Shown here in pieces: positions 9,117 to 17,942 of a stretch of DNA of 43,395 bases; the stretch's first letter is position 1; the number at the start of each line of letters is the position of its first letter. Both the position numbers and the translations under genes were made by a program. The notes beneath the pieces are model-generated. The model was not told where the DNA came from. It did not search any database and worked only from the letters and a program-made list of their open reading frames with translations. The DNA comes from Paraperlucidibaca sp. (GTDB taxonomy: Bacteria; Pseudomonadota; Gammaproteobacteria; Pseudomonadales; Moraxellaceae). The stretch is taken from NCBI GenBank assembly GCA_018066805.1, contig JAGPVX010000075.1, positions 1 through 43,395 on the forward strand, read 5' to 3'.

Positions 9117-9965
9117 CTAGTTAGGCCGGTTTCGCCAGATCACGCTGGCCATTCGCCCTGTTGCTGCTTCGCGGCGATAGGAGAAGAAGCGCGATGATTC
9201 GCTGAAAGTGTCCAAGCCGCCACCATACACCGCTGAGACACCGGTGCGCAGCAGGCGTATGCGTGCGAGCTGGTAAAGATCGGCGAGGTAATGGCCTGGC
9301 TTATTAGCCGAAAACGCTGCCTTTGTGGCCTCTAGCTCATCATCTATTGCCAATGCGATAAACGCCTCGCGCACTGATTCACCAACCTCAAAGCTATTTG
9401 GCCCGATGGCTGGGCCTAACCATGCCATCAAGGTTTGTTGAGGCGAAAAAGTCGCAGCGGTGGCTTCTAAAATGCCATTGCAGAGGCCGCGCCAACCGGC
9501 ATGAGCCACGGCAACGCGCTCACCTGCGATATCGGTGAAAAACACCGGCAGGCAGTCGGCGGTCATCACCACTAAGGCGAGGCCTGCATCAGCTGTTGAG
9601 CTGGCATCGGCATCGATGGGCGTGCAGGCAGATTGCTCATCTAATACTGATGATCTGGGCTCAAGCACATCGATGCCGTGGATTTGATTTAGCCAGATGA
9701 ACTCACCACGACTACCGCGAGCGTGGCAAAAGCTCGTCAGGCGCTGGCGATTCTCGGCTACGGCTTGCGCGTCGTCATTGACATGATGGCCTAGGTTTAA
9801 GCTGTCGAATGGTGCCGTACTAACGCCGCCGGCTCGCGTAGTTACCCATGCTTGCACGTGCGCCGGAGCTGGCCAATCGGCACGAATAAGCTGTGACTGA
9901 TCTAATGTTTTTGGGCTTCCAACAGCCTCTCTTAGATCGCTCACTTGCTTACTCGCGCGCTGCAT
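9117..9965 (-). CDS. pgeF: PgeF/YfiH family peptidoglycan editing factor (laccase-like multicopper fold)
   Basis: 282-residue member of the YfiH/DUF152 family. Family members have been described as removing wrongly incorporated L-Ser containing peptides from peptidoglycan precursors (PgeF), and as purine nucleoside phosphorylases or polyphenol oxidases. The three conserved metal/catalytic blocks are present: the His in NQIHGID, the Cys in MTADCLPVFF and the His in AHAGWRGL. The start at 9965 lies inside the end of rluD (17-base overlap) without a clear ribosome binding site; a later start near the conserved LIRADWPAP segment is possible, so the first 25 residues are uncertain. The rluD-pgeF pairing is conserved in gammaproteobacteria. 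Confidence 0.9.
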   Translation of the reverse strand: MQRASKQVSDLREAVGSPKTLDQSQLIRADWPAPAHVQAWVTTRAGGVSTAPFDSLNLGHHVNDDAQAVAENRQRLTSFCHARGSRGEFIWLNQIHGIDVLEPRSSVLDEQSACTPIDADASSTADAGLALVVMTADCLPVFFTDIAGERVAVAHAGWRGLCNGILEATAATFSPQQTLMAWLGPAIGPNSFEVGESVREAFIALAIDDELEATKAAFSANKPGHYLADLYQLARIRLLRTGVSAVYGGGLDTFSESSRFFSYRREAATGRMASVIWRNRPN

Positions 9966-10902
9966 CAGTTTTAAGCGCCAACAGCAGTGCCTCGAAATCT
10001 TCCGGCAATGGCGACTCCCACAGGCATTGCTCTTCAGTTGCCGGATGCACCAAGCCTAACCGGCGTGCATGCAAGGCCTGCCGACCAAATTCGCGCATCG
10101 TGTCTTGCAGTTCTGGCGATGCGCCTTTGGGAAAGCGCAGTCGGGAATACACCTGATCGCCGACTAAAGCATTGCCGACATGTGCCATATGCACGCGAAT
10201 TTGGTGAGTTCGGCCAGTTTCTAACTGAATGCGCAAGTGCGTGTGATTGGGGTAACGCTGCAAAATGCGGTATTGCGTTACGGCATTACGCCCGCCAGCA
10301 ACAACTGCCATGCGCACACGATCATGCGGATGGCGATCGATAGGCGCATCAACAGTGCCGCCTGCGGTCATTTGGCCGTATGCCACCGCTTCGTACTCGC
10401 GATACACCAGCTTGCTGGCGAGCTGAGCCACCAAATGCGTATGGGCCGGCAAAGTTTTGGCGACAACCATCAGGCCCGTGGTGTCACGGTCGAGGCGATG
10501 CACAATGCCAGCGCGCGGCAGGTTCACTAAATCGGCTTGATGATGCAGGAGCGCATTCATCAAAGTGCCGGTGTGATTGCCTGCTCCGGGATGCACAACC
10601 AAGCCCGCAGGCTTGTTGATCACCATCAGATAGCTGTCTTCATAGATAATATCGAGCGCAATATCTTCGGGCTTAGCCTGGGTCTCTTCTTCCAGTAGCG
10701 CCTCAATAACCAACTGCTCGCCGCCCAAAACTTTTTCTTTGGGTTTGCGCTGCTCGCCATTGCAGGTCAGCATGCCGTTATGGATCCACTGTTTCAGGCG
10801 TTCGCGTGAGTATTCGGCGAAAAGGGAGGCAGCGGCTTGGTCAATACGGCAACCGGCAAGCTCTGGTGGAACAACAGCATTTAGTGAAATTGCTTGCGAC
10901 AT
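9949..10902 (-). CDS. rluD: 23S rRNA pseudouridine(1911/1915/1917) synthase
   Basis: Converts three uridines in helix 69 of 23S rRNA to pseudouridine, needed for normal 50S assembly. It has 317 residues. An N-terminal S4 RNA-binding domain (about 15-75) is followed by the RluA-type catalytic domain with the signature GIVHRLDRDTTGLMVVAKT containing the catalytic Asp, and the ETGRTHQIRVHM motif. The length and the neighbours pgeF (downstream, overlapping) and bamD (divergent) identify it as RluD rather than RluA or RluC. A TACAAT sequence on the minus strand (10941-10946) is a possible -10 element. Confidence 0.95.
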   Translation of the reverse strand: MSQAISLNAVVPPELAGCRIDQAAASLFAEYSRERLKQWIHNGMLTCNGEQRKPKEKVLGGEQLVIEALLEEETQAKPEDIALDIIYEDSYLMVINKPAGLVVHPGAGNHTGTLMNALLHHQADLVNLPRAGIVHRLDRDTTGLMVVAKTLPAHTHLVAQLASKLVYREYEAVAYGQMTAGGTVDAPIDRHPHDRVRMAVVAGGRNAVTQYRILQRYPNHTHLRIQLETGRTHQIRVHMAHVGNALVGDQVYSRLRFPKGASPELQDTMREFGRQALHARRLGLVHPATEEQCLWESPLPEDFEALLLALKTDAARE

Positions 10903-10984
10903 GGTTTGGCGGGCTCGTCGAGCTAGTGTTTAATAGGGGCATTGTACCCGCGCACCACCCTTGGTGCTCATCTTGGATGAATTC

Positions 10985-11722
10985 ATGAAAAAGATGTCAC
11001 GTTTATTTCTCACCGCCGCAGTGCTTTTACTGGCGGCCTGTGCCTCGCAAAAGCCTACGGTTAAAACTGAAGCCAGCTATTACAGCGAAGCTCATGATGC
11101 CCTCAAAGCCGGCAACTACAGCGTCGCCACTGCTGGCTATGAAGCGCTAGAGTCGCAATATCCCGTTGGTAATTACACCGAACAGGCTCAGCTCGAGCTA
11201 GTTTATGGTCGCTATATGCAAGGCGACTACGCTAGCGCAATTGCCGCTATTGACCGCTATATGCGCCTGCATCCTGAGTCTGCAAACTTAGATTACGTAT
11301 TTTATATGCGTGGCCTGTCTAACTTTGCCATTGACCAAGATGCCATTCTGAAGCGCCTACCGATAAATATGGCGCATCGCGACATGGGTCAAGCGAAAGT
11401 CGCTTTTGATGATTTCCGCCAGCTCATCACACGCTTTCCAAGCAGCCAATACAACGCCGACGCCCACCAACGCCTGATTTATCTGCGCAACCAATTTGCT
11501 GAAGCAGAACTGCATGTAGCCCGCTATTACGAAATGCGCGGCGCTTTCGTTGCTGCCATCAATCGTGCACGTTGGATCGTCGAAAACTATCCCGAAAGCC
11601 AAGCTGTGCCGAAAGCACTGAGCATTCTGGTAAATAACTACAACGCCTTGAACATGAAAGATCTTGCTGCTCAAGCGCAAGATCTACTGAAAACCATCGA
11701 GCCCAGCAAAAAAGCCGGTTAA
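10985..11722 (+). CDS. bamD: Outer membrane assembly lipoprotein BamD
   Basis: Essential lipoprotein of the BAM complex that inserts beta-barrel proteins into the outer membrane. From ATG 10985 it has 245 residues, the same length as in E. coli. The signal peptide MKKMSRLFLTAAVLLLAAC ends in a lipobox (LAAC, lipidated Cys19). The rest is made of TPR helical pairs, for example YSVATAGYEALESQYPVGNYTEQAQLEL and KVAFDDFRQLITRFPSSQY region. The frame is open 24 bases further upstream from TTG, but the signal peptide decides the start. Its stop codon overlaps that of the convergent PilY1-like gene in the tetranucleotide TTAA. Confidence 0.97.
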   Translation: MKKMSRLFLTAAVLLLAACASQKPTVKTEASYYSEAHDALKAGNYSVATAGYEALESQYPVGNYTEQAQLELVYGRYMQGDYASAIAAIDRYMRLHPESANLDYVFYMRGLSNFAIDQDAILKRLPINMAHRDMGQAKVAFDDFRQLITRFPSSQYNADAHQRLIYLRNQFAEAELHVARYYEMRGAFVAAINRARWIVENYPESQAVPKALSILVNNYNALNMKDLAAQAQDLLKTIEPSKKAG

Positions 11723-14166
11723 TCCAACGTCGGAGCTTTCCTCAAGCGCCGACGATACGCGGTTAATCCAAGCTCAACCTCGGGTTTGGATTGACCTAGC
11801 CAATGCAGCTTGCCCTCCTCGCTAATAATAGGTGCGGCAAGCTGAACTGGCGATGTTCCCAAATCTGTCTCCTTCGCCAACTCTGTACTGCGGCCTTTGC
11901 GCCACGGCAAATCATAAAGCCTCGTTTGAATATCGGCGGCAAGGCAAAGTGCTTTCGGCGGCAGAGCTGTCTCTAGCGTTAGCACTATCCGAGCATCTAA
12001 CCACTTCGGACTCAGCCCTAAACTTTGCTCGGATGAGAATTGACGCTGCCAACCGATGTTGTGTGTTGGCGGCGCGGTAGGTGTTGTCCATTTTGGCAGG
12101 CTACTTATCACTAATGGTGCGATGCGTTCGTCATCGAGCCAGGCTGAAAGCAGCACGCCATCGGTTTCGCTAGCGCGAGTAGCCAAGCTTAATGCCACTC
12201 GGCGTCGGCCATTAGCATCGGGTTGAATAGAGAGGCTTGGCGCGGCAAGAATTTCGACCTCGGCTAGATTAGCGCTAGGCCGAGCAATGATTGTGGGGCG
12301 AGTAAAACTCTTGTCGTGAGCGTTAGTTTGCAGTCGCCAAATGCGCCCTAGGTCATCGACACCGTAGCCTCGAATACTTTGCTGCCAGCTAATAAATTTC
12401 CACGGTACCGGCCATTGCGGCGATTCACTCTCAGTCTCTGCTCGCCAAAGTATCTCGCCGGTTAAGCCATTTACTCTTAAGAGATGACTGGCATCAGGCA
12501 TCACAGCCCTAACCCCCAATAAAAGTTCAGGCGCTGTGCTTGTTAACGACTTCGGCAAGATGCTAAAGCTATCGACCGATGTAGCTGATAGTGGCAATAA
12601 TCTAGGTTGCTGCGGCTGACTTAAGTCCAGTGCAAGCAGCCTTCCCGCTAGCAAGGCAAAAACAATTCTTTCGCCCAGACCACCCTCCCAGAGTTGCAGT
12701 GCATATGAACTAAGCTGCTCTGGGCGTAGAGCTGCCGGCTGCGCCAATAATTGCGCTCGGTGCGCCTGCCAAACTGTCGGCTGCCAGCGCCACAATAAGT
12801 CGCCTGAGTCTCCATCGCGTAAATAAAATGTGCCGTCGACACTCAACCACAGCAAGGTCTGCGCTCGACCTGTTGCACTTGTTGGGTCAGCTCCCGTATC
12901 AATCAGTAATGAGTCGCCTAGCGCCACTGCTTTAGCGGTATTTGCAGAAGGGTCTATTGCCGTGAGCTGCCCTTGTGAGCCTAAAACGGTGTCACTCAGC
13001 AGCAATCCTTGTGATGATTCGGTACCAATTTTCGCCTGCAAGCTTGGTGAAAGTGTACTGACATCAGCGCAGTCCATGAGCGATAAACAGGCTCGAAAGC
13101 CGTGATCCCCCGGCCATAACGCACGCCCCAGCGTAGGGCTAGCAAAATGCACATCGACACCATTAAAACTACCAAGATGGCTGCGCGGCACTAGTCGGTA
13201 TGGCTGCAATGGCCCTTGCAGCGCCAGATCTAACCATCGCGTTAACTGCGCTGAAATATCGTCTTGCAACTCGTTAGCTGTGAGCAATAGGCCTTCATTG
13301 CCACCGCAAGCATCAGATAATCGTGCGGGCCGATAGTTCACTGTCGTTTCTTTTGGCACCGCCTCGCCCTGCACTTGGGCTAATAGTTTCGCGGCTAGAT
13401 CAGGCACCGAGTCAGTGCGATCTCCCGTGTGCATCAGCAAGCTATTTAATACGCGCCGCCACTGCGCTCGACCGCTTAGCATCGCCGATGGGCTTTGCCA
13501 ACTTAAGCGCCAAATGACCGGCGTCGAAGCAGAAACTACCCATGGCGAATCGGCGCGTGGCACCAACTCAAGGATGGCTTGCGCTGCATCGGCGAATGGC
13601 CATGGGTTAAGTACAGAATCTAAAGCCACGATAATCGATGAGCCACTGTCTATTGCGGTCACAGACTGTGTAGGCGAGCCAGTGAAGCTGACATCGAGCT
13701 CGTATGGCCCTTGCGGAGGCCCCGAACGCGCGAGCACAAGCTCGGCATGAACATTGGAAATCGCCTCGGCAGGTAGAGGCAGCACCAGTCCCGACTCCAT
13801 GCTCGCAGATAGCAGCTTAACTTGGCGATGCCTGGGCTCCGCTGGCCATACTCGAGAAAGGTTTAACGGCCACGGCGGCATCAGCTCCCGCACTGCCACA
13901 TCGCCCTGCGCATCCGGCATGCCCGCGAGTAGACCAATGCCTACCCCGTCACTGGGTAATGGCCGCAAGCTAGCCGCCGACTGCCCAGGGCTAGACTCGA
14001 CAAACCATTGCTGTAGTGACGATATCGGCAACGGCGCCGAGGTATCTATTGCCCACCACAACGCCGGCACAGGCGCTGGCGTGGCGGGGAAAAATCGCGA
14101 GAGCGCATTAGCGCTAAGTGCTCCGGAGAGCATCAGCAAACAGCAGGTCAGTAAACCTTTACGCAT
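11719..14166 (-). CDS. PilY1-like beta-propeller protein, probable type IV pilus tip/assembly factor
   Basis: 815-residue exported protein. The signal peptide is about residues 1-21 (LSANA cleavage). No close family is obvious in the first 270 residues. The C-terminal two thirds have the pattern of the PilY1/PilC beta-propeller: repeated blade motifs such as LLWLSVDGTFYLRDGDSG, LLRVNGLTGEILWRA and GYGVDDLGRIWRL, then AAPSL and an end segment GWQRQF...WLDARIVLTLETALPPKALC resembling the final blades of PilY1. No von Willebrand A domain or obvious calcium loop was seen, and it is shorter than usual PilY1. A strong AAGGAGG precedes ATG 14166. The minor pilin genes are 3 kb away rather than adjacent. 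The family assignment comes from pattern reading, not alignment. Confidence 0.6.
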   Translation of the reverse strand: MRKGLLTCCLLMLSGALSANALSRFFPATPAPVPALWWAIDTSAPLPISSLQQWFVESSPGQSAASLRPLPSDGVGIGLLAGMPDAQGDVAVRELMPPWPLNLSRVWPAEPRHRQVKLLSASMESGLVLPLPAEAISNVHAELVLARSGPPQGPYELDVSFTGSPTQSVTAIDSGSSIIVALDSVLNPWPFADAAQAILELVPRADSPWVVSASTPVIWRLSWQSPSAMLSGRAQWRRVLNSLLMHTGDRTDSVPDLAAKLLAQVQGEAVPKETTVNYRPARLSDACGGNEGLLLTANELQDDISAQLTRWLDLALQGPLQPYRLVPRSHLGSFNGVDVHFASPTLGRALWPGDHGFRACLSLMDCADVSTLSPSLQAKIGTESSQGLLLSDTVLGSQGQLTAIDPSANTAKAVALGDSLLIDTGADPTSATGRAQTLLWLSVDGTFYLRDGDSGDLLWRWQPTVWQAHRAQLLAQPAALRPEQLSSYALQLWEGGLGERIVFALLAGRLLALDLSQPQQPRLLPLSATSVDSFSILPKSLTSTAPELLLGVRAVMPDASHLLRVNGLTGEILWRAETESESPQWPVPWKFISWQQSIRGYGVDDLGRIWRLQTNAHDKSFTRPTIIARPSANLAEVEILAAPSLSIQPDANGRRRVALSLATRASETDGVLLSAWLDDERIAPLVISSLPKWTTPTAPPTHNIGWQRQFSSEQSLGLSPKWLDARIVLTLETALPPKALCLAADIQTRLYDLPWRKGRSTELAKETDLGTSPVQLAAPIISEEGKLHWLGQSKPEVELGLTAYRRRLRKAPTLD

Positions 14167-14246
14167 GGCGCCCGCCTCCTTGCGAGAGAGCCTATGCCTT
14201 TAAAGGTAGTCACGCCCTGAGCACTTCGCTAGGGCGAGGGCAAATT

Positions 14247-15902
14247 TTAGTCGCCGATTTTCCAACCATTAACGATGGGATAGCGCCGATCTTTGCCAAA
14301 GCCACGACGACTAATGCGCGGGCCAACAGCTGACTGCCGCCGTTTGTGCTCACTGATGTCGACTAGGCGCAGCACATGATTAACTTGCTCAGCATCAAAG
14401 TCGGCCGCGATGATGTCGTGCGCACTTTCATCACACTCAATATAGCGGCGCAAAATCTCATCAAGCACAGGATATGGCGGCAGCGAATCTTCATCTTTTT
14501 GATCGGGCGCAAGCTCGGCTGACGGCGGTCGATCAATAACGCGCTGCGGAACAATATCGGCCTCGCCAGCGGCGCGCGCCTGCGCATTACGCCAACGACA
14601 TAGCTCGAAAACCTCGACTTTTGGCACATCTTTTAAGACCGCAAAGCCGCCAGCCATATCGCCATAAAGCGTGGCATAACCCACTGACATTTCAGACTTA
14701 TTACCCGTTGGCAAAACCAGATAGCCAAGCTTATTAGAGATCGCCATGAGCAATACGCCGCGCGAACGTGCTTGTAAATTTTCCTCGGTTTTATCGGCAC
14801 CAAGGCCGGCAAAGGTTTCGCTTAGCGTGTTGGTAAAGGCCTCAACCATAGCGACGATGGGCAAGCTGCTGTAATGCACACCTAAGCGCGTGGCTTGCTC
14901 GGCGGCGTCATTGCGGCTGATGTCGGCGGTGTAGTGATACGGCATCATCACCGCACGCACACGCGAGGCGCCTAGTGCGTCACACGCAATGGCCAGAGTC
15001 AGCGCAGAATCAATACCGCCCGAGAGGCCGAGTAGTACACCTTTGAAGCCACTTTTAGTGACGTAATCACGTAATGCCAAAACCAGCGCTTGGTAAATCG
15101 ATTCGTGGCGATCAGGCAGCCTAGCTTGTGTACTCGAGCTGATATGACGTGTTGCCACATCAACATCCACAACATGTAAGCCGGCGCTAAACAGCGGTGC
15201 TTGCATAGCCACTTCGCCCGATGCCTGTAGCGCAAACGAACCACCATCGAAGACTAGTTCGTCTTGGCCGCCAACCACATTGCAATAAAGTATCGGCAGA
15301 TCTAGCTCGCACGCGCGCTCACCAACAACACCCAAGCGCTCAGCCGCTTTGCCGACATGAAATGGCGAAGCGTTGATATTAATCAGCAATTCAGCACCAG
15401 CTTCCTTGGCAGCGCGAGCGGGACCGGAATGCCAAATATCCTCACAAATCGTCAAGCCAATACGCATACCATGAAGCTCAAATACTGTGGCCCCAGTGCC
15501 AGCGACGAAGTAGCGCAGCTCATCGAAGACCTCGTGATTTGGCAGCTGATGTTTAGCGTAACGCGCTAGGCACTGGCCATCGCGTATGACCCAAGCGGCA
15601 TTATGCAGACCGTTTTCGCGCTGCTCAGGTAAGCCAAACACTAGCGTAATGCCCTGTATCGTCTTCAGCTGCTCAACAGCTGCCTGTACGCGGCGCTCAA
15701 GGCTAGGCCGAAGCAATAAATCCTCTGGTGGATAACCGGTAAGGCTGAGCTCCGGAAAAATAATGGCATCGGCTTTGAGCTCATCGCGAGCATGTACAGC
15801 TTGCGCCATCATCAAAGCGGTATTGCCCGGAATATCGCCGACCAAAAAGTCGAGCTGGGCTAGAGCGAAGCGAATAGGTGTGTGTGGCGATTGTAGAGAC
15901 AT
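14247..15902 (-). CDS. nadE: Glutamine-dependent NAD+ synthetase
   Basis: Last step of NAD synthesis: amidates nicotinate adenine dinucleotide with ATP, taking ammonia from glutamine. It has 551 residues and two domains. The N-terminal nitrilase-type glutaminase carries the Glu-Lys-Cys triad in FPELSLTGYPPEDL, YAKHQLPNHEVFDE and LTICEDIWHSG. The C-terminal synthetase has the ATP pyrophosphatase P-loop LLGLSGGIDSALTL and the GNKSEMSVGY motif. It ends in the family tail GRDRRY-like sequence GFGKDRRYPIVNGWK. It may be co-transcribed with the PilY1-like gene 80 bases downstream. nadE is not part of this neighbourhood in P. aeruginosa as I recall it. Confidence 0.96.
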   Translation of the reverse strand: MSLQSPHTPIRFALAQLDFLVGDIPGNTALMMAQAVHARDELKADAIIFPELSLTGYPPEDLLLRPSLERRVQAAVEQLKTIQGITLVFGLPEQRENGLHNAAWVIRDGQCLARYAKHQLPNHEVFDELRYFVAGTGATVFELHGMRIGLTICEDIWHSGPARAAKEAGAELLININASPFHVGKAAERLGVVGERACELDLPILYCNVVGGQDELVFDGGSFALQASGEVAMQAPLFSAGLHVVDVDVATRHISSSTQARLPDRHESIYQALVLALRDYVTKSGFKGVLLGLSGGIDSALTLAIACDALGASRVRAVMMPYHYTADISRNDAAEQATRLGVHYSSLPIVAMVEAFTNTLSETFAGLGADKTEENLQARSRGVLLMAISNKLGYLVLPTGNKSEMSVGYATLYGDMAGGFAVLKDVPKVEVFELCRWRNAQARAAGEADIVPQRVIDRPPSAELAPDQKDEDSLPPYPVLDEILRRYIECDESAHDIIAADFDAEQVNHVLRLVDISEHKRRQSAVGPRISRRGFGKDRRYPIVNGWKIGD

Positions 15903-15976
15903 GGCAATTTCAGTAGGCAGTTGGCACGAAGTTGCCTAGGATAGTCGAGTACGCGCATTGGCAGAAGGAAACTCGC

Positions 15977-16252
15977 ATGTTGGGCATTATTCGTCTCATA
16001 ATTTTATTGGCTCTAGGCTGGTTAGCTTATCGCTATATTCGGCGCTTTTTGGCGTTGGACAAACCCGCTGACGGCTCTTCTGAGCAATCTAACTCAGGCT
16101 CAGATCGGCAACAGCAAAGCCTGCCTATGCAGCGCTGCGCTCAGTGCCAAATACATCTGCCCGAGGGTGAAAGCACACGCTCAAGTGGCCACTATTTTTG
16201 CTCCGAAGCACATCGCGATGCATGGCTAGAAAACAACGCTAAAGACCATTAA
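15977..16252 (+). CDS. PP0621-family small membrane protein with C-terminal zinc-ribbon-like motif
   Basis: 91-residue protein of unknown function. It has one N-terminal membrane segment (about residues 2-24, rich in Ile and Leu), a polar Ser/Gln linker, and a C-terminal metal-site pattern CAQCQIHLPEGE...HYFCSEAH, that is CxxC followed by Cys and His. This architecture fits the PP0621 family found near type IV pilus genes and thiO in pseudomonads. The ATG at 15977 has AAGGAA upstream; the open frame extends to 15932 but without support. It is divergent from nadE, and its stop shares TTAA with the convergent thiO stop. Confidence 0.75.
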   Translation: MLGIIRLIILLALGWLAYRYIRRFLALDKPADGSSEQSNSGSDRQQQSLPMQRCAQCQIHLPEGESTRSSGHYFCSEAHRDAWLENNAKDH

Positions 16253-17331
16253 GTCATTGGGGCGTAAGGCGCGGCAGCTAAGCGTGGCGTGCGTCCTAGC
16301 ACTAAGTCGCTAATTAGCGCCGCAGATGCCGGCGCTAGCACCAAGCCGTTGCGGTACTGACCGGCATTAACCCAGACTCCAGCTTGCTCGGGCACGGCAC
16401 CAATAAACGGGATGCCATTGGGCGAGCCTGGCCTGAGGCCAGCCCAATGCCGCACCGGCGGCTGCTCGGTCAGGCCCGGCCATAGCGAAGCCGCCGCTTT
16501 TTCAAGCAACTCGCGTGCCTCTGCCGTGGTGCGATTATCAAACCCCGCTTCTTCCAAGGTCGAGCCGCATAGCACCAAGCCATCTGCGCGAGGAATTAGG
16601 TAATGGCCATCGCGCAAAATCATGCTTGTAATGGTGCCTGGAGCGGTTTCGTACTGCAGCATTTGGCCGCGCACCGGGCGCACTGGCACGGCTGCTCGCG
16701 GCAGTAATTTTGCGCTCCAAGCGCCGGCGCAAACAATCACAGCATCGGCCTCGACTAGCTCGCCAGAGGTAAACATGACTGATGCCGAGTGACTAGCTTG
16801 AGCACCACTAACTGAGCTAATGGCTGTTTTCGAGCGTAACTGCACCTGTGGGTAGCGCTGTAGATCGGCTATCAATGCTTTCAGTAATCGCGGGTTTCTC
16901 ACTTGGGCAATATCAGGGAAAAATACGCCCTGCTCCGCGTCATGCGCCAAGCCTGGCCAACGCTCACGCAAAGAGTCGGCATCAAGTACTTCGCAGGTTG
17001 TCGCATTCGCCTGCGCCCAAACACGCGCATCTCGAGCATCGTCGGTATTCACAAATAATAAGCCCGATGTCAGCAACTCAATATCGATGCTGACATCAGC
17101 CATCAGCTCATCACGCAGGAGCGGATACGCAGCTTGCGCCCATTGTGAGAGCGCCGTAACGGCAGGTGAATAGCGCCACGGATATAGCGGCGAAACGATG
17201 CCGCCGCCAGCCCAAGATGCCTGCTGCGCAAGCTCACCTTGATCGCAAAGCATGACTTCAACGCCGGCCTTGGCTAACTCGCGTGCCGTTAACAGGCCAT
17301 TGATACCTGCGCCGACAATCACTACTCGCAT
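16249..17331 (-). CDS. thiO: Glycine oxidase / FAD-dependent D-amino acid oxidase family
   Basis: FAD enzyme that oxidises glycine to iminoglycine, used to build the thiazole ring of thiamine. It has 360 residues from ATG 17331 (GGGG upstream); the open frame runs 17 codons further. The N-terminal dinucleotide-binding motif reads VVIVGAGINGLLTARELAKAG, and QQASWAGGGIVSPLYPWRY is a typical ThiO feature. The C-terminal HWAGLRPGSPNGIPFIG and GQYRNGLVLAPA are the family FAD/substrate motifs. No other thiamine gene is nearby; the position beside minor pilins is conserved in Pseudomonas. Substrate could also be another small amino acid. Confidence 0.9.
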   Translation of the reverse strand: MRVVIVGAGINGLLTARELAKAGVEVMLCDQGELAQQASWAGGGIVSPLYPWRYSPAVTALSQWAQAAYPLLRDELMADVSIDIELLTSGLLFVNTDDARDARVWAQANATTCEVLDADSLRERWPGLAHDAEQGVFFPDIAQVRNPRLLKALIADLQRYPQVQLRSKTAISSVSGAQASHSASVMFTSGELVEADAVIVCAGAWSAKLLPRAAVPVRPVRGQMLQYETAPGTITSMILRDGHYLIPRADGLVLCGSTLEEAGFDNRTTAEARELLEKAAASLWPGLTEQPPVRHWAGLRPGSPNGIPFIGAVPEQAGVWVNAGQYRNGLVLAPASAALISDLVLGRTPRLAAAPYAPMT

Positions 17332-17363
17332 AAGAACCCCAATAAAATCTAAGTAAAACCGCC

Positions 17364-17942
17364 TCAGCTTAGCCAACCACAAACATCACGGGCAGCTTGC
17401 AGTACGGCTGGCGAATCTTGGCTGGGCCGGCGTATACGCATACGCCCCGACTTACTGACAATGACTTGTCGTAGTGCCGCCTCATCAATCACTGGCGGGC
17501 ATACCGTCAGCGTACCATTCGACAGCACAGCATCGCCCTGAGCACTCCAGGTCAGCCAATCTTGATTACGAAAACTACGCCAGATCATACGCCATGCCTT
17601 CGGAATATCTGGCGATAGGCTTTGCACGTGCTCGCTACGCTGACGTATGCCATCAGCATTATCATCGCGAAATACCAGCCACTTTGCCTGCCACACCGCT
17701 TGGCAACGCGAACCATCGGCACTGGCACAAACCACCCAGTTCTGGCGATCTTGCTGAGCAAGCTGGCGTAGTTGCTCCATGGCAATGACCCAGTTTGCTG
17801 TCCAATGCCTTGCCTGCTGCTGGCGCTGCCACGAACCCGCCCAAGCAAAACTCGCGCTTAGCATAATCCCTGTCAGTGCCATGGCGATAAGCCATTCGCA
17901 CAATAATGCTCCTTGGGATGACTGCCGAATGATTATTTTCAT
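17364..17942 (-). CDS. FimT/GspH-type minor type IV pseudopilin
   Basis: 192 residues. The short leader MKIIIRQSSQG is followed by ALLCEWLIAMALTGIML, which gives a Gly at -1 and Glu at +5 as required by prepilin peptidase, although the usual Phe at +1 is Ala. The membrane helix is followed by a globular domain with the FimT/GspH pattern NWVVCASADG, WLVFRDDNADGIRQ, GTLTVCPP and VIVSKSGRMRI. Three to four Cys could form disulfides. The start overlaps the PilX-like stop by four bases (ATGA). Last gene of a four-gene pseudopilin operon; likely part of the priming complex at the pilus tip. Confidence 0.75.
   Translation of the reverse strand: MKIIIRQSSQGALLCEWLIAMALTGIMLSASFAWAGSWQRQQQARHWTANWVIAMEQLRQLAQQDRQNWVVCASADGSRCQAVWQAKWLVFRDDNADGIRQRSEHVQSLSPDIPKAWRMIWRSFRNQDWLTWSAQGDAVLSNGTLTVCPPVIDEAALRQVIVSKSGRMRIRRPSQDSPAVLQAARDVCGWLS

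Noticed and set aside
14214..14235. Inverted repeat GCCCT/AGGGC after nadE as terminator
   Set aside because: The stem is bulged and has no T run on the minus strand.
15921..15936. Sigma-54-like promoter TTGGCACGAAGTTGCC before the PP0621-type gene
   Set aside because: The GG and GC elements are nine bases apart instead of the strictly required ten, so one base is missing. No enhancer site was seen.
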